64,000 nucleotides of DNA. It comes from JACVRW01 sp963803085 (lineage in GTDB: Bacteria > Actinomycetota > Thermoleophilia > Solirubrobacterales > Thermoleophilaceae). Shown here piece after piece: positions 8,397-17,375 of this stretch. The stretch is taken from the NCBI GenBank assembly GCA_963803085.1, contig CAWDLE010000023.1, positions 124,001-188,000 of the forward strand, in the 5' to 3' direction. The number at the start of each line of letters is the position of its first letter. Position 1 is the stretch's first letter. The notes beneath the pieces were generated by a model. The model was given only the letters and a program-made list of their open reading frames with translations. It was not told the origin of the DNA and searched no databases. The translations under genes and the position numbers were made by a program.

Positions 8397-9569
8397 ATGG
8401 CAGAAGTCGCGTTGGAGCACCTGACGAAGCGATACCCGGACGGTGTCGAGGCGGTCAAGGACATGACCCTCGACATTCAGGACGGCGAGTTTGTGATCCT
8501 CGTTGGACCCTCGGGCTGCGGCAAGTCGACGGCGCTGAAGATGATCGCCGGGCTCGAGGACATCACCGAGGGAGAGCTTCGGATCGGTGACCAGGTCGTC
8601 AATGGATTGGCCCCGAAGGACCGCGACATCGCGATGGTGTTCCAGAACTACGCGCTTTACCCCCATATGACGGTGCGCGAGAACATGGCATTCCCGCTGA
8701 AGCTGGCCAAGGTCCCCGAGGCCGAGATCACCGACAAGGTGCAGAACGCAGCGCAGATCCTCGACCTCACCGAGCACCTCGAGCGCAGGCCCGCGAACCT
8801 CTCGGGCGGCCAGCGTCAGCGAGTGGCGATGGGGCGAGCGATCGTCCGCGATCCAAAGGCGTTCCTGATGGACGAGCCGCTTTCGAATCTCGATGCGAAG
8901 CTGCGCGTGCAGATGCGCACCGTGGTGGCGCGGCTGCAGCAACGACTCGGCACCACCACCGTCTACGTCACCCACGACCAGACCGAGGCGATGACCCTTG
9001 GTGACCGCGTCGCAGTGATGCGAAGCGGCCGGCTCCAGCAGGTCGGAACTCCGGCCGAGTTGTACAACCGCCCGCTCAATATCTTCGTCGCCGGGTTCAT
9101 CGGCTCGCCGGCGATGAATTTCATGCCGGGGGAGCTTCGCGACGGCGTGGCCGAGACTCCTCTCGGAGTGATCCAGCTTCACGACCAGGCGCGCGCCCGC
9201 GCCGGCAGCCATCGAGGCTCGGTGATCGTCGGGGTCCGCCCCGAGAGCTTCCAGGACGTCTCCCTGGTGAGCGACGACGTTCGCGAGAGGGGGGTCACTT
9301 TCAAGGCCAGGATTGACCTGGTCGAGTCGCTGGGGGCGGAGGAGTACGTCTACTTCGAGGTGGAGGGCACGCACGTGGAGTCGGAGGAGCTCGGCGAGCT
9401 GGCGGCGGACTCAGGCGCCACGGAGGTCCCTACCTCGGGTGATAGCCAGGTCGTCGCACGGCTCGATCCCGAAAGCAGCGTGCGGCGCGGCCAGGAGGTC
9501 GACCTCTGGGTCGACACCACGAAGCTGCACTTCTTCCATCCGGAGGGCGGGCGCAACCTCGCGGAGTGA
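8397..9569 (+). CDS. sugC: Trehalose ABC importer ATPase SugC
   Basis: A 390-residue MalK/UgpC/SugC-type ATPase that powers the importer from the cytoplasmic side. All catalytic motifs are present: Walker A GPSGCGKST (about 37-45), Q-loop FQNYALYPHMTV, signature LSGGQRQR (135-142), Walker B AFLMDEPLSNLD, and the switch histidine in VTHDQTEA (about 193). The C-terminal half is the regulatory TOBE/OB-type domain common to this group (GFIGSPAMNFMPG, VGVRPE). It is the last gene of the operon. Confidence 0.93.
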   Translation: MAEVALEHLTKRYPDGVEAVKDMTLDIQDGEFVILVGPSGCGKSTALKMIAGLEDITEGELRIGDQVVNGLAPKDRDIAMVFQNYALYPHMTVRENMAFPLKLAKVPEAEITDKVQNAAQILDLTEHLERRPANLSGGQRQRVAMGRAIVRDPKAFLMDEPLSNLDAKLRVQMRTVVARLQQRLGTTTVYVTHDQTEAMTLGDRVAVMRSGRLQQVGTPAELYNRPLNIFVAGFIGSPAMNFMPGELRDGVAETPLGVIQLHDQARARAGSHRGSVIVGVRPESFQDVSLVSDDVRERGVTFKARIDLVESLGAEEYVYFEVEGTHVESEELGELAADSGATEVPTSGDSQVVARLDPESSVRRGQEVDLWVDTTKLHFFHPEGGRNLAE

Positions 9570-9661
9570 GTCAGGCATGTGCTGATGGCTAGGTCTTGGC
9601 TACATCGGCGTGTCGGAGATGCTCAGATTCGCCCAAGCCCGGTCAAGGGGCGATCACCGTC

Positions 9662-10069
9662 TCACGCTATCTGCGGGCCGACCACGTTGACCTCGGGGAT
9701 CGGCTGCAGCGCCCAATCCGGCGGCTCGACGTCCTGCGACGCGGCGGCAAGCCGCCCCCAGTGGCGCTCGAACCCGGCTGGCGTGCACACGAGCAGATAG
9801 CGCGCGTCCGCGTCGCTGTGGTTGGCGAGTGCGTGCGCGACGTTGCGCGGGGCGAATGCGAGCTCGCCCGCGCGCTTGGTTATCAGCTCGTCCTCGACCT
9901 GGAAGATCAGCTCGCCTTCGAGCAAATAGAACGCCTCGTCGAAGTCGTGCGTGTGCAGCGGCGGACCGGCGTTGTGGGCCGGGACCACGATCTCGATCAT
10001 CGAGACGTGACCGCCAGACTGCTCGCTGCGCAGTAGGACGTTGGTGCGGAGGTTCTGTACGGACGCCAT
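9662..10069 (-). CDS. Cupin domain protein
   Basis: A 135-residue single-cupin protein. Both cupin motifs are visible: GPPLHTHDFDEAFYLLEGELIFQV supplies the G(X)5HXH(X)3,4E(X)6G metal-binding pattern, and FAPRNVAHALANHSDADARYL the second motif with its histidine. Such proteins range from dioxygenases to sugar-binding or regulatory proteins, so no reaction is assigned. It is followed 25 bases upstream on the same strand by the VOC gene and may share a transcript with it and arsR-arsC. Confidence 0.85.
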   Translation of the reverse strand: MASVQNLRTNVLLRSEQSGGHVSMIEIVVPAHNAGPPLHTHDFDEAFYLLEGELIFQVEDELITKRAGELAFAPRNVAHALANHSDADARYLLVCTPAGFERHWGRLAAASQDVEPPDWALQPIPEVNVVGPQIA

Positions 10070-10094
10070 GCTCAGGCTCCCTTCACGGTACCTG

Positions 10095-10478
10095 CTAGGC
10101 GCCGGCTGGTTGGAAGAGCTCGATCGGGTTGCCGGCGGGATCGTCGAGCAGGATCTGCTGGCCGCCGGGACCGCTCACGATGTCGTTGCGGAAGGTCAGC
10201 CCCGCGGCGCGCAGCCGGTCGACCTCGCCGGCGAGGTCCTCGACGATCAGGTGGATGCGGTTCCAGCCGCCGGGCTCGGGTGTGCGCCCGTCGGGCATCG
10301 GTCGTCCGGCGGAGCTGGCGGGGCCGCTCAAGAGCAGACGTAGGTGACCCCGTATGACGTCGGCGAACGCGGGGGCGGCGCTGGAGCGCAGCTCAAAGCC
10401 GAAGTGGGTGGTGTAGAAGGCGACGGCGTTGTCGACGTCGTCGACCATGTAGCGGACGTTGACGAACTCGTCAGGCAT
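10095..10478 (-). CDS. VOC (glyoxalase/bleomycin resistance) family protein
   Basis: A 127-residue vicinal-oxygen-chelate fold protein: MPDEFVNVRYMVDDVDNAVAFYTTHFGFEL opens the first beta-alpha-beta-beta-beta unit, NRIHLIVEDLAGEVDRLRAAG the second, and DPAGNPIELFQP is the usual metal-ligand end. The start is set by a strong AGGAGGT ribosome-binding site 8 bases upstream. The start overlaps the expected end of the arsR-arsC gene (the shifted frame stops at 10471-10473), so the two are probably translationally coupled. Substrate unknown. Confidence 0.88.
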   Translation of the reverse strand: MPDEFVNVRYMVDDVDNAVAFYTTHFGFELRSSAAPAFADVIRGHLRLLLSGPASSAGRPMPDGRTPEPGGWNRIHLIVEDLAGEVDRLRAAGLTFRNDIVSGPGGQQILLDDPAGNPIELFQPAGA

Positions 10479-11281
10479 GCTCGATGACCTCCTGGGAGTC
10501 GGTGGTGTGTTCGATCGCGTCGAGCAAAAAGCCGATGCGCGTCTCGAGCTCAGCGGCTGTGCGCTCGAAGGCCGGCAGGGTCTCGTCGTCGGTTCCCGGC
10601 TCGGCGTGCCGGGTCGCGGACGCTCCAGTGGATCGCCTGCGGAGTGCCGGTGAAGTCGGGGCAGATCTCGCGCACGCGGTCGCAGAGGCTGATCACGTAG
10701 TCGAAGCGCCGGCTGGTGAACTCGCTGAGGTGCTTGGAACGTCGGCCCGCGAGATCGATCCCGCGCTCGCGCATCACCCGCACCGCGTTGGGGTGCAGCG
10801 GCTTGGGATGGCTGCCGGCGCTGGCCGCGCACACCACGCCGGCGGACAGCTGTTCGGCCAGTGCCTCGGCCATCTGGGAGCGCGCGCTGTTGCCCGTGCA
10901 GAGAAACAGCACACGCGCTTGTGCCAGGCCCCGGCCTCGGCCGGGGCGTGAGCCAACGGCCAACGCCAGGCCCGGGTGCAGCGAGGCGCCGGCGTCGCCG
11001 AGCAACTCCCCGCAGCGCCCGAGCTCGAGCACGTAGTAGGTGTCACGGCCGTCGGCCAGGCTGCGGCGCGCAGAGACCACTCCGCCGTCGCGCAGCTGGC
11101 GCAGGTGGTAGGAGACCAGGCTCTGGCGCTGCCCGGCCAGCTCGCACAACTCGCCGACCCGCCGATCGCTGTGCGCCAGTTCGCTCAGCAGCCGCCAGCG
11201 CAGCGGGTGGCCCGCGAGCCGCAGAAACCGCGGAGGTGAGGACGTGTCGGCTGGGGCCGGGGCGGCCACGCCGCCGGACAA
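10471..11281 (-). CDS. ArsR repressor - ArsC arsenate reductase fusion, interrupted by a frameshift
   Basis: The N-terminal ~105 residues are an ArsR-type winged helix (LAGHPLRWRLLSELAHSDRRVGELCELAGQRQSLVSYHLRQLRDGGVV). It is fused to a low-molecular-weight phosphatase-type arsenate reductase with the P-loop VLFLCTGNSARSQMAEAL. The open frame runs into unrelated sequence after IHWSVRDPA and stops at 10550. One base skipped near 10603-10609 restores a proper ArsC tail (EPGTDDETLPAFERTAAELE...) ending at 10471-10473. So the gene either carries a real 1-base insertion or a sequence error. The first possible start is TTG at 11281, directly next to the operator; a GTG five codons in is an alternative. 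Such a fusion would sense and reduce arsenate in one polypeptide. Confidence 0.82.
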
Positions 11282-11283
11282 TA

Positions 11284-11301
11284 CATCAAGCTAATTTGAT
11301 G
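11284..11301. promoter_or_regulatory. ArsR-type operator palindrome
   Basis: CATCAAGCTAATTTGATG is an inverted repeat CATCAA-N6-TTGATG. ATCAA-N6-TTGAT is a known style of ArsR/SmtB binding site. It lies two bases upstream of the first possible arsR-arsC start, where autorepression would be expected. Confidence 0.7.
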
Positions 11302-11321
11302 CGTCTGTCCGCCTTCTTTGC

Positions 11322-11615
11322 TCAGCCTGACGGAACGGTGTCCGCCCAGTCGCGCAGGCGGCCCGACAGCTCCGGCGCTGCCGCGCCGACCTCGACCACC
11401 ACGTCGGCGGGTACGTTGGCCCGCTTGGCGGCGACCATGATCGCGTCAGCCGACGGCGCCTCGTACAGGCAGTACGTGCGCCGGCGGTCGGCGCTCAGGA
11501 ACGAGAACAGCCAGCGAACCCCCTCGTCGGCGTTGATCTCGTCGATCAGCTCGACGTCCTCGTGCGTCAGGTCGAGCTGCTCGGCGAAGTTGCGCTCAAT
11601 TACGTAGACGGGCAC
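11322..11615 (-). CDS. DUF4242 family protein
   Basis: A 97-residue protein matching the DUF4242 pattern: MPVYVIERNFAE at the start, EGVRWLFSFLSADRRRTYCLYEAPSADAI in the middle. Members are small ferredoxin-like alpha/beta folds; one Streptomyces member (SCO4226) is reported to bind nickel, but whether this one does cannot be judged here. The start is GTG. It stands alone between the LuxR gene and the arsR operator region. Confidence 0.82.
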   Translation of the reverse strand: MPVYVIERNFAEQLDLTHEDVELIDEINADEGVRWLFSFLSADRRRTYCLYEAPSADAIMVAAKRANVPADVVVEVGAAAPELSGRLRDWADTVPSG

Positions 11616-11659
11616 GTCGCGGATCGTAGCGCGGGCCCGCGGCTGTTATGAGGTCACGG

Positions 11660-14587
11660 TCACACTTGCACAAGCCCGTGCCGGTGCGCGTACGACGCGG
11701 CCTCTGTGCGGTTGGCGCAGCCCGTCTTTCTGAGAATGCTCCGCACGTGGTTGGCGGCGGTGTGCTCACTGATCGACAGCGTCGCTCCCACCTGGCGGTT
11801 GCTGAGCCCCTGCGCCACCAGCGCCAGGATCTGGACCTCGCGCGGTGAGAGCCCGTCTGGAAGCAGGGCGGCCGCCGGCACCGCGCCCGCCGGCGCGGGG
11901 GATCCGAGCGCCCTGACCCGGCCGAGCAGCGCCGTCATGCCGATTCGTTCGGCTAGCCCCGCCGCCTCGCCGAGCAACGCCTCGGCGCGGGTCCGATCTC
12001 CACCCGGCCGGCGTAGCAGAAGTCGCGCGTACTCGTTCGCGGTGTGGGCCAGCCAGGTGACGGCACCCATGCGCCGGTTCAGCTCCATGCCGCGCTCGAA
12101 ATGCTCCTCCGCGCGCTCCCACTCGCCGAGCGTCGTGGCGAGCATTCCCAGGTACCGGTCCGCGGCGCCGTAACAGGAGACGAGGTGGCCGATCATCACG
12201 TTCGCCCCCGCGAGCGGCTCGAGCTCGGGGTACACGAGCGCCGCCACCTCCTCGTCGCCGAGCGCCGCCGACGCGTCGGTGAGGTACGCGAGCGAGGCAA
12301 GCCAGAGCGACTCGCGCAACGGGTCGAGCCCGTCGGCCACCAGCCGCGAGAGCTCACGCCTCGCCTCGGACTCCATCCCCAGCTCGGCCAGGAGCGCGGC
12401 CAGTCCCGGCCGCCAGGGTCCCTCGCGCGCCGCGTTGCCGGCAAGGATCCTGATCACGGGGGCGAGCTCCGCCAGGCGCCCGCGCTCGCGCTGGGTGCTG
12501 AACATCTGGACCCCGTAGGTGCCCGACGGGTCCCGCCCGGTGAGCAGGTGGCTCCACTCGTGCGAGCGCCGGGCTCGCGCCTCCGCCTCGTCCAGGCGCC
12601 CGTCGAAGAGCGCGATCGCCGACCCATACTGCTCCGCCACGTGGATGATGAACGGCTGGGCTGTCTGCTCGGCCGTCTCGAGCAGCGCGGCCACCTCGCG
12701 CCTCGCCGAGTCGAGGTCGGAGAGCGCCACGAACGCCGGCACCCTCCAGGACATAGCCTCCGCGCGGATCTCGGTGTTGCCCAGCTCCTCGCCGAGCTGC
12801 CCGGCCTCGGTGAGCATGGGCACGATGTCCTCGAGCGAGGTGGTTCCGCGGGACCAGTAGGAGCGGACCAGCACGCTGGCGAGTCCGACCTTGTCCTCCA
12901 GCCGACGCGCCATGTCCACCGCGTTCGTGCGGATGATCTCGCCGCGCTCGTGCTGCCCCTGGAAGTCGAGCGCGCGCGCGAGCCCGCCGAGCAGTCCCAC
13001 GCGAAGCGATGAGTCCTCGTCGCCCAGCACCATCGTCGCCTCCTCGAGAATCTCCACCGCGCCCTGGTCGGTCATGCCGGGGCGCCAGCAGGCTTCCTCA
13101 TACCCGGTCGCCGCGCGCGCGAGGCCGTGCGCGTCATCCAGGTCCCGAGCAATCTCCGCGGCCGCCCTGAACGCGGCCAGCGCGTCGAGCGACTTTCCGC
13201 CGCGGTGGCTCACGTGACCGAGCTCGAGCGAGAGCTCCAGGCGCTCCTCCGGGCCCTCGATCCCCAGCGCGAGTGCGGTGCGCAGCCGCGCCGCGGCCTC
13301 GTCGAACGCGAGAGCTGCGGTGGCCGCCCTCGCGGCGAGCAGGTTGTACTCCACGGCGCGAGCGGTCCCCCCGAAGGGTGCGGCGGAGGCAAAGTGGTGC
13401 GCGAGGTCCGCGATCGTCCGTGCCGAGCGGCCCGAGCCTCGCTCGAGCGCCTCGCCCACTCGCAGATGAAGCTCCGCTCGCCGTGGACCCGACAGCCGGT
13501 CGTATAGCGCACGTCGCACCAGCTCGTGGGTGAATCGGCACGCCAGTCCGCGCGAAGGTACCTCCTCGATCATGCCGCTGCGGACCGCCTCGTCGAGCGC
13601 CGCGAGCAGCTCTGGCTCCTCAAGACCGGCGGCGCGCCGCACCATGTCGAGCTCGAATTCGGCACCCGCGGTCGCGGCCAGCTCGAGCAGGCCGCTCGTC
13701 CCGGGCGCGAGGCGGGAGAGCCGCTGGCTCACGACCTCCCGGACGCTCGCCGGGCTACCCAGCTCCCCGGTCTCCTCGTGCGCGCGCCAGAGCTCGCAGA
13801 CGAGGAAGGCGTTTCCGTCCGTGAGCTCGCGGATCGCGTGCGCCAGCTCGCGCAGCCGCGGGTCGAGGTCCTCCCCTCCGGCGCTCCGTACGAACTCGGC
13901 CACATCGTCGCCCGAGAGCCCCTCCAGGGCGAGGCGGATGGTGTCGTAGCGACGAAGGTCCGCGAGTGTCTCCGAGAGAGCATCCGGGACCTCGGCCGCG
14001 GTGTCCCGGAAGGTGGCGAGCAGCAGGATCCGCGCGCTGCCGGCGCGAGCGAGGTGGCGTAGGAGGAGGAGGGTGGGGGCGTCGGCCCAGTGCACGTCCT
14101 CGAGCACCAGCAGCGTCGGTTTGCGGCGGCCGATGCCGGCCAGCAGGTCCGCGACCGCCGTGTGCAGTCGGTGGCGCTCGGTGTCCGGATCAGCCTCCAC
14201 GGCAGGGGCGAGAGCACCCACGCGGGAGTCGAGGTCGGGGAGGAGCCGCGTGAGCTCGCCGCCACCGCCGCCGAGTGCGGCCCGGAGCTCGTCGGCCTCG
14301 GTGGCCCGCACCAGTTGGTCGAGCGCCTCGACGAAGGGCCCGTAGGGGTTGCGCACCTCGGCGTCGCAGGCGCCGTAGAGCACGATCGCGCCATCCGCGG
14401 TGGCCTCCGCGGCGAACTCGCGCACCAGGCGGCTCTTGCCCGAGCCCGGCTCGCCGCCGAGCAGCACCACCCGGCTTCCCTCGCCCTCCGCGCTGGGCAT
14501 GAGCGTGCGCAGCCGTTCCAGCTCGGCAGATCGCCCGACGAAGGGCAATGGGGAGGTGAGGCGAAGCGGGCCGGGAAGCTGAGACAT
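11660..14587 (-). CDS. LAL-type LuxR transcriptional regulator with AAA ATPase domain
   Basis: A 975-residue large ATP-binding LuxR (LAL/MalT-like) regulator. The N-terminal ATPase has Walker A GGEPGSGKSRL (about 45-54) and Walker B LLVLEDVHWAD. A long alpha-helical TPR-like middle region follows. The C-terminus is a LuxR helix-turn-helix (LSPREVQILALVAQGLSNRQVGATL...EHTAANHVRSILRKTG). I chose the ATG giving MSQLPGP; the 14 residues before it overlap an operator-like palindrome and are not conserved. It is transcribed divergently from the FAD oxidase gene, which is its likeliest target. The inducer is unknown. Confidence 0.92.
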   Translation of the reverse strand: MSQLPGPLRLTSPLPFVGRSAELERLRTLMPSAEGEGSRVVLLGGEPGSGKSRLVREFAAEATADGAIVLYGACDAEVRNPYGPFVEALDQLVRATEADELRAALGGGGGELTRLLPDLDSRVGALAPAVEADPDTERHRLHTAVADLLAGIGRRKPTLLVLEDVHWADAPTLLLLRHLARAGSARILLLATFRDTAAEVPDALSETLADLRRYDTIRLALEGLSGDDVAEFVRSAGGEDLDPRLRELAHAIRELTDGNAFLVCELWRAHEETGELGSPASVREVVSQRLSRLAPGTSGLLELAATAGAEFELDMVRRAAGLEEPELLAALDEAVRSGMIEEVPSRGLACRFTHELVRRALYDRLSGPRRAELHLRVGEALERGSGRSARTIADLAHHFASAAPFGGTARAVEYNLLAARAATAALAFDEAAARLRTALALGIEGPEERLELSLELGHVSHRGGKSLDALAAFRAAAEIARDLDDAHGLARAATGYEEACWRPGMTDQGAVEILEEATMVLGDEDSSLRVGLLGGLARALDFQGQHERGEIIRTNAVDMARRLEDKVGLASVLVRSYWSRGTTSLEDIVPMLTEAGQLGEELGNTEIRAEAMSWRVPAFVALSDLDSARREVAALLETAEQTAQPFIIHVAEQYGSAIALFDGRLDEAEARARRSHEWSHLLTGRDPSGTYGVQMFSTQRERGRLAELAPVIRILAGNAAREGPWRPGLAALLAELGMESEARRELSRLVADGLDPLRESLWLASLAYLTDASAALGDEEVAALVYPELEPLAGANVMIGHLVSCYGAADRYLGMLATTLGEWERAEEHFERGMELNRRMGAVTWLAHTANEYARLLLRRPGGDRTRAEALLGEAAGLAERIGMTALLGRVRALGSPAPAGAVPAAALLPDGLSPREVQILALVAQGLSNRQVGATLSISEHTAANHVRSILRKTGCANRTEAASYAHRHGLVQV

Positions 14588-14603
14588 GCGCCTTTGCGGA
14601 CGA

Positions 14604-14619
14604 TAGTCAGAACTGACTA
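14604..14619. promoter_or_regulatory. Perfect palindrome in the LuxR / FAD-oxidase divergent promoter
   Basis: TAGTCAGAACTGACTA is a perfect 16-base inverted repeat (TAGTCAG-AA-CTGACTA). It lies 17 bases upstream of the LuxR start and about 115 bases upstream of the oxidase start. LuxR helix-turn-helix dimers bind such sites, so autoregulation and control of the neighbour are plausible. Confidence 0.55.
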
Positions 14620-14734
14620 CCGCCTGCACGATTTTGGTGCAATCGGGCCCGGCGAATGGGATCAGCTCAGGTCATGACACGCGTTGCGATTTCGGTCAGG
14701 CTCGCGTCGTCAACTACGACTTTGGAGGACTCGC

Positions 14735-16135
14735 ATGAGCAGTGTGAGCACACCGGCGCTCGCAGCGCAGCAGCAGCTGGGGAGCTTCGGGGGGCGGCTG
14801 ATTGGCCCCGACGATTCCGATTACGACGAGGCTCGCAGCCTCTTCAACGCCATGTTCGACAAGCGGCCCGCGCTGATCGCTCGCTGCGCGAACGCAGGCG
14901 ACGTGACAAAGGCCGTGGCGTTCGCGCGTGCGCACGGCCTGCCGATCGCCATCCGGGGCGGCGGACACAACGGCGCCGGCCTGGGCTCGGTCGACGACGG
15001 CGTGGTGATCGACCTCTCGCTGATGCGCGACGTCGAGGTCGATCCCGATGCGCGCACTGTCCGCGTCGGCGGCGGCTGCACCTGGGGCGAGGTGGACGCC
15101 GCCACCAACGAGCACGGGCTCGCCACCCCGAGCGGGATCATCGCGACCACCGGTGTGGGCGGCCTCACGCTCGGCGGCGGCCTGGGCCACCTCACCCGCA
15201 AGTGCGGACTCGCCATCGACAACCTGCTCGAGGCCGAGGTGGTGCTCGCGAGCGGCGAGCAGGTCCGGGCTAACGCGGACGAGAACCCAGACCTGTACTG
15301 GGCGCTCAGAGGCGGCGGCGGGAACTTCGGCGTCGTGACCTCGTTCCTGTTCCGGCTGCACGATGTGGGGACGGTGATCGCGGGACCGACGTTCTGGCCC
15401 GCGGAGAGCGGTGCCGACGTCCTAAGGGCCTACCGCGACTTCCTGCCGAACGCGCCGCGGGAGCTGAACGGCTTCTTCCTGTTCGGGTCCGTTCCGCCCG
15501 GCCCGCCGTTCCCGGAGGAGCTCCACCTGCGCAAGGTCTGCGGCGTCGTGTGGTGCTACGCGGGCGCGGACGAGGAGGCAGCCGCCGCGGCGATGGCGCC
15601 ACTGCTGGACGCCCTGCCCGAGCCGCTGCTGCACGGGCCGGCTCCGATGCCACACCCCGCGATTCAGGGCGCATTCGACGCGGTCTACCCGGCCGGCGAC
15701 CAGTGGTACTGGCGTGCCGACTTCGTGAAGGACATCCCTGACGAGGCGATCGAGATCCACGCGAAGTTCGGCCCTGAGATGCCGACGTGGAAGTGCACCA
15801 TGCACCTGTACCCGATCGACGGCGCGGCCCATGACGTGGGGTCCGCGGACACGGCGTGGAGCTACCGCGATGCCAACTACGGGGCGGTGTTCGCCGGCGT
15901 GGATCCGGACCCGGCCAACGTGGACGCAATCAGGCGCTGGAGCGTCGACTACCAGGAGGCCCTCCACCCGTACTCGGCGGGCGGCGCCTACGTGAACATG
16001 ATGATGGACGAGGGCCAGGAGCGAGTCCGCGCGAGCTATCGCGACAACTACGACCGACTGGCCCAGGTCAAGGCGCAGTACGACCCGGACAACACGTTCC
16101 GGGTGAACCAGAACATCCAGCCGACGCCAGCGTAG
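14735..16135 (+). CDS. FAD-linked oxidase of the BBE / PCMH family
   Basis: A 466-residue flavoprotein oxidase. The PCMH-type FAD domain is clear: IAIRGGGHNGAGLGSVDDGVVIDLS holds the histidine (about 78) that usually binds FAD covalently, and ATPSGIIATTGVGGLTLGGGLG is the second FAD loop. That loop lacks the cysteine seen in bicovalent BBE enzymes, so attachment is probably through histidine only. The C-terminal BBE motif is NTFRVNQNIQP. The ATG follows a GGAGG site (TTTGGAGGACTCGC). Family members oxidise sugars, alkaloids or polyketides; the substrate is not predictable. Divergent from the LAL regulator. Confidence 0.9.
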   Translation: MSSVSTPALAAQQQLGSFGGRLIGPDDSDYDEARSLFNAMFDKRPALIARCANAGDVTKAVAFARAHGLPIAIRGGGHNGAGLGSVDDGVVIDLSLMRDVEVDPDARTVRVGGGCTWGEVDAATNEHGLATPSGIIATTGVGGLTLGGGLGHLTRKCGLAIDNLLEAEVVLASGEQVRANADENPDLYWALRGGGGNFGVVTSFLFRLHDVGTVIAGPTFWPAESGADVLRAYRDFLPNAPRELNGFFLFGSVPPGPPFPEELHLRKVCGVVWCYAGADEEAAAAAMAPLLDALPEPLLHGPAPMPHPAIQGAFDAVYPAGDQWYWRADFVKDIPDEAIEIHAKFGPEMPTWKCTMHLYPIDGAAHDVGSADTAWSYRDANYGAVFAGVDPDPANVDAIRRWSVDYQEALHPYSAGGAYVNMMMDEGQERVRASYRDNYDRLAQVKAQYDPDNTFRVNQNIQPTPA

Positions 16136-16157
16136 GGCTACTCCGCCAGCGGCTCTG

Positions 16158-16181
16158 CCGGTTGCGCGGGCGCGCAGCCGG
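16158..16181 (+). terminator. Strong GC hairpin after the FAD oxidase
   Basis: CCGGTTGCGCG-GG-CGCGCAGCCGG can form an 11-pair stem with one G-T wobble, starting 22 bases after the oxidase stop. There is no T-run, as is common for high-GC actinobacterial terminators. It precedes the ribosome-binding site of the next gene. Confidence 0.5.
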
Positions 16182-16228
16182 TAGGGTCGAAGCGGAGACA
16201 ACCCTCGCATCGGCAGAGGAGGATGTGA

Positions 16229-17368
16229 ATGACGTCGGCGACCGCCGTCCCGCTCGACAAGAAGTATCTGGAGGGCATCCAGAAGGGCCTCGACTCTGCA
16301 TTCAAGGCGGCCAAGGAAGAGTCGTTCGACCCACAGAGCGAGCGCATCGTGATCTTCTCCGACCACCACAAGGGGGTCGGTGACCCGGCGGACGACTTTC
16401 GACGCTGTGAGCATGCGTACACCAGCGCTCTTGGCTACTACCTCGAGGCCGGGTACAAGCTCTTCGTCCTCGGGGACGCCGAGGAGCTCTGGGAGGAGCA
16501 CGCCGACAAGGTGATCGAGCGCTACCGCGACGTGCTGGAGCTCGAGGCGGCGTTTGTGAAGCGCGGTAACCGCCTGTCCCGTTTCTACGGGAACCACGAC
16601 GACCAGTGGGCGTCACAGGCGCAGGTTTCGAAGCACCTGCGCGGGCTGTTCGGTGACATCAAGGTGCGCGAGGCGCTGCGGCTGACCGTGGACCGGCCCG
16701 GCAAGGCGCCCGGCACGTTGTTCTTCGTGCACGGCCACCAGGGCACCGCGGACAGCGACCGGTGGGGGTGGGCTTCGAGGCTGTTCGTCCGGCATGTCTG
16801 GAGGCCGCTGCAACGCAAGACGGGCTACACGGCAACGACGCCGGCGCGCGACTTCGCCCTGCGCGCGAAGCATGATCGCGCGATGTACGAATGGGCCCGG
16901 ATCCAGGCCGGCGCCCTCGTCATGATCGCCGGCCACACGCACCGTCCTGTGTTCTCCAAATGCGTCCCGGACCCGCCCCCGACCCGGCCGATACAAGAGC
17001 TCGAGGAGGCCTTCGACCAGGCATCCGGTGACGCAGCCAGGGCCGCCGCCATCCGCGCAGAGCTCGAGTATGCGCGCACGAGCGTGCGCCGGCCGGATGA
17101 GGTCCTCACGGTATCGCCGCCGTGCTACTTCAACACCGGCTGTTGCTCGTTCCCGGACGGGGATATCACCGGCCTGGAGATCGCGGATGGGCAGGTGCGG
17201 CTCGTCCGCTGGCCGGGCAACCTGCGGGAGATCCGAGGCGAAGAGCTCGGCGTCGACCCGGACAGGCGAATCCTCGAGACCGAGGACCTCGATCACGTAT
17301 TCGCAGCAGCATCCGGCTCGGTGGAAGCGGAAGCCAACGTGGTAGAGCGCCGGATTGCGCCCGAATGA
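16229..17368 (+). CDS. Calcineurin-like metallophosphoesterase
   Basis: A 379-residue cytosolic metallophosphoesterase with the full set of metal-binding motifs in order: FSDHHKG (motif I), LGDAEELW (II), FYGNHDDQW (III), FVHGHQG (IV) and IAGHTHRPV (V). The family hydrolyses phosphate mono- or diesters with a two-metal centre; the substrate here is unknown. The ATG follows AGGAGGATGTGA. It ends 7 bases before the convergent end of ethA. Confidence 0.9.
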   Translation: MTSATAVPLDKKYLEGIQKGLDSAFKAAKEESFDPQSERIVIFSDHHKGVGDPADDFRRCEHAYTSALGYYLEAGYKLFVLGDAEELWEEHADKVIERYRDVLELEAAFVKRGNRLSRFYGNHDDQWASQAQVSKHLRGLFGDIKVREALRLTVDRPGKAPGTLFFVHGHQGTADSDRWGWASRLFVRHVWRPLQRKTGYTATTPARDFALRAKHDRAMYEWARIQAGALVMIAGHTHRPVFSKCVPDPPPTRPIQELEEAFDQASGDAARAAAIRAELEYARTSVRRPDEVLTVSPPCYFNTGCCSFPDGDITGLEIADGQVRLVRWPGNLREIRGEELGVDPDRRILETEDLDHVFAAASGSVEAEANVVERRIAPE

Positions 17369-17375
17369 ACCGGTA

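Noticed and set aside
10600..10610. Programmed ribosomal frameshift in arsR-arsC
   Set aside because: No slippery heptamer or downstream pseudoknot is evident, and similar one-base breaks in five unrelated genes favour sequence error.
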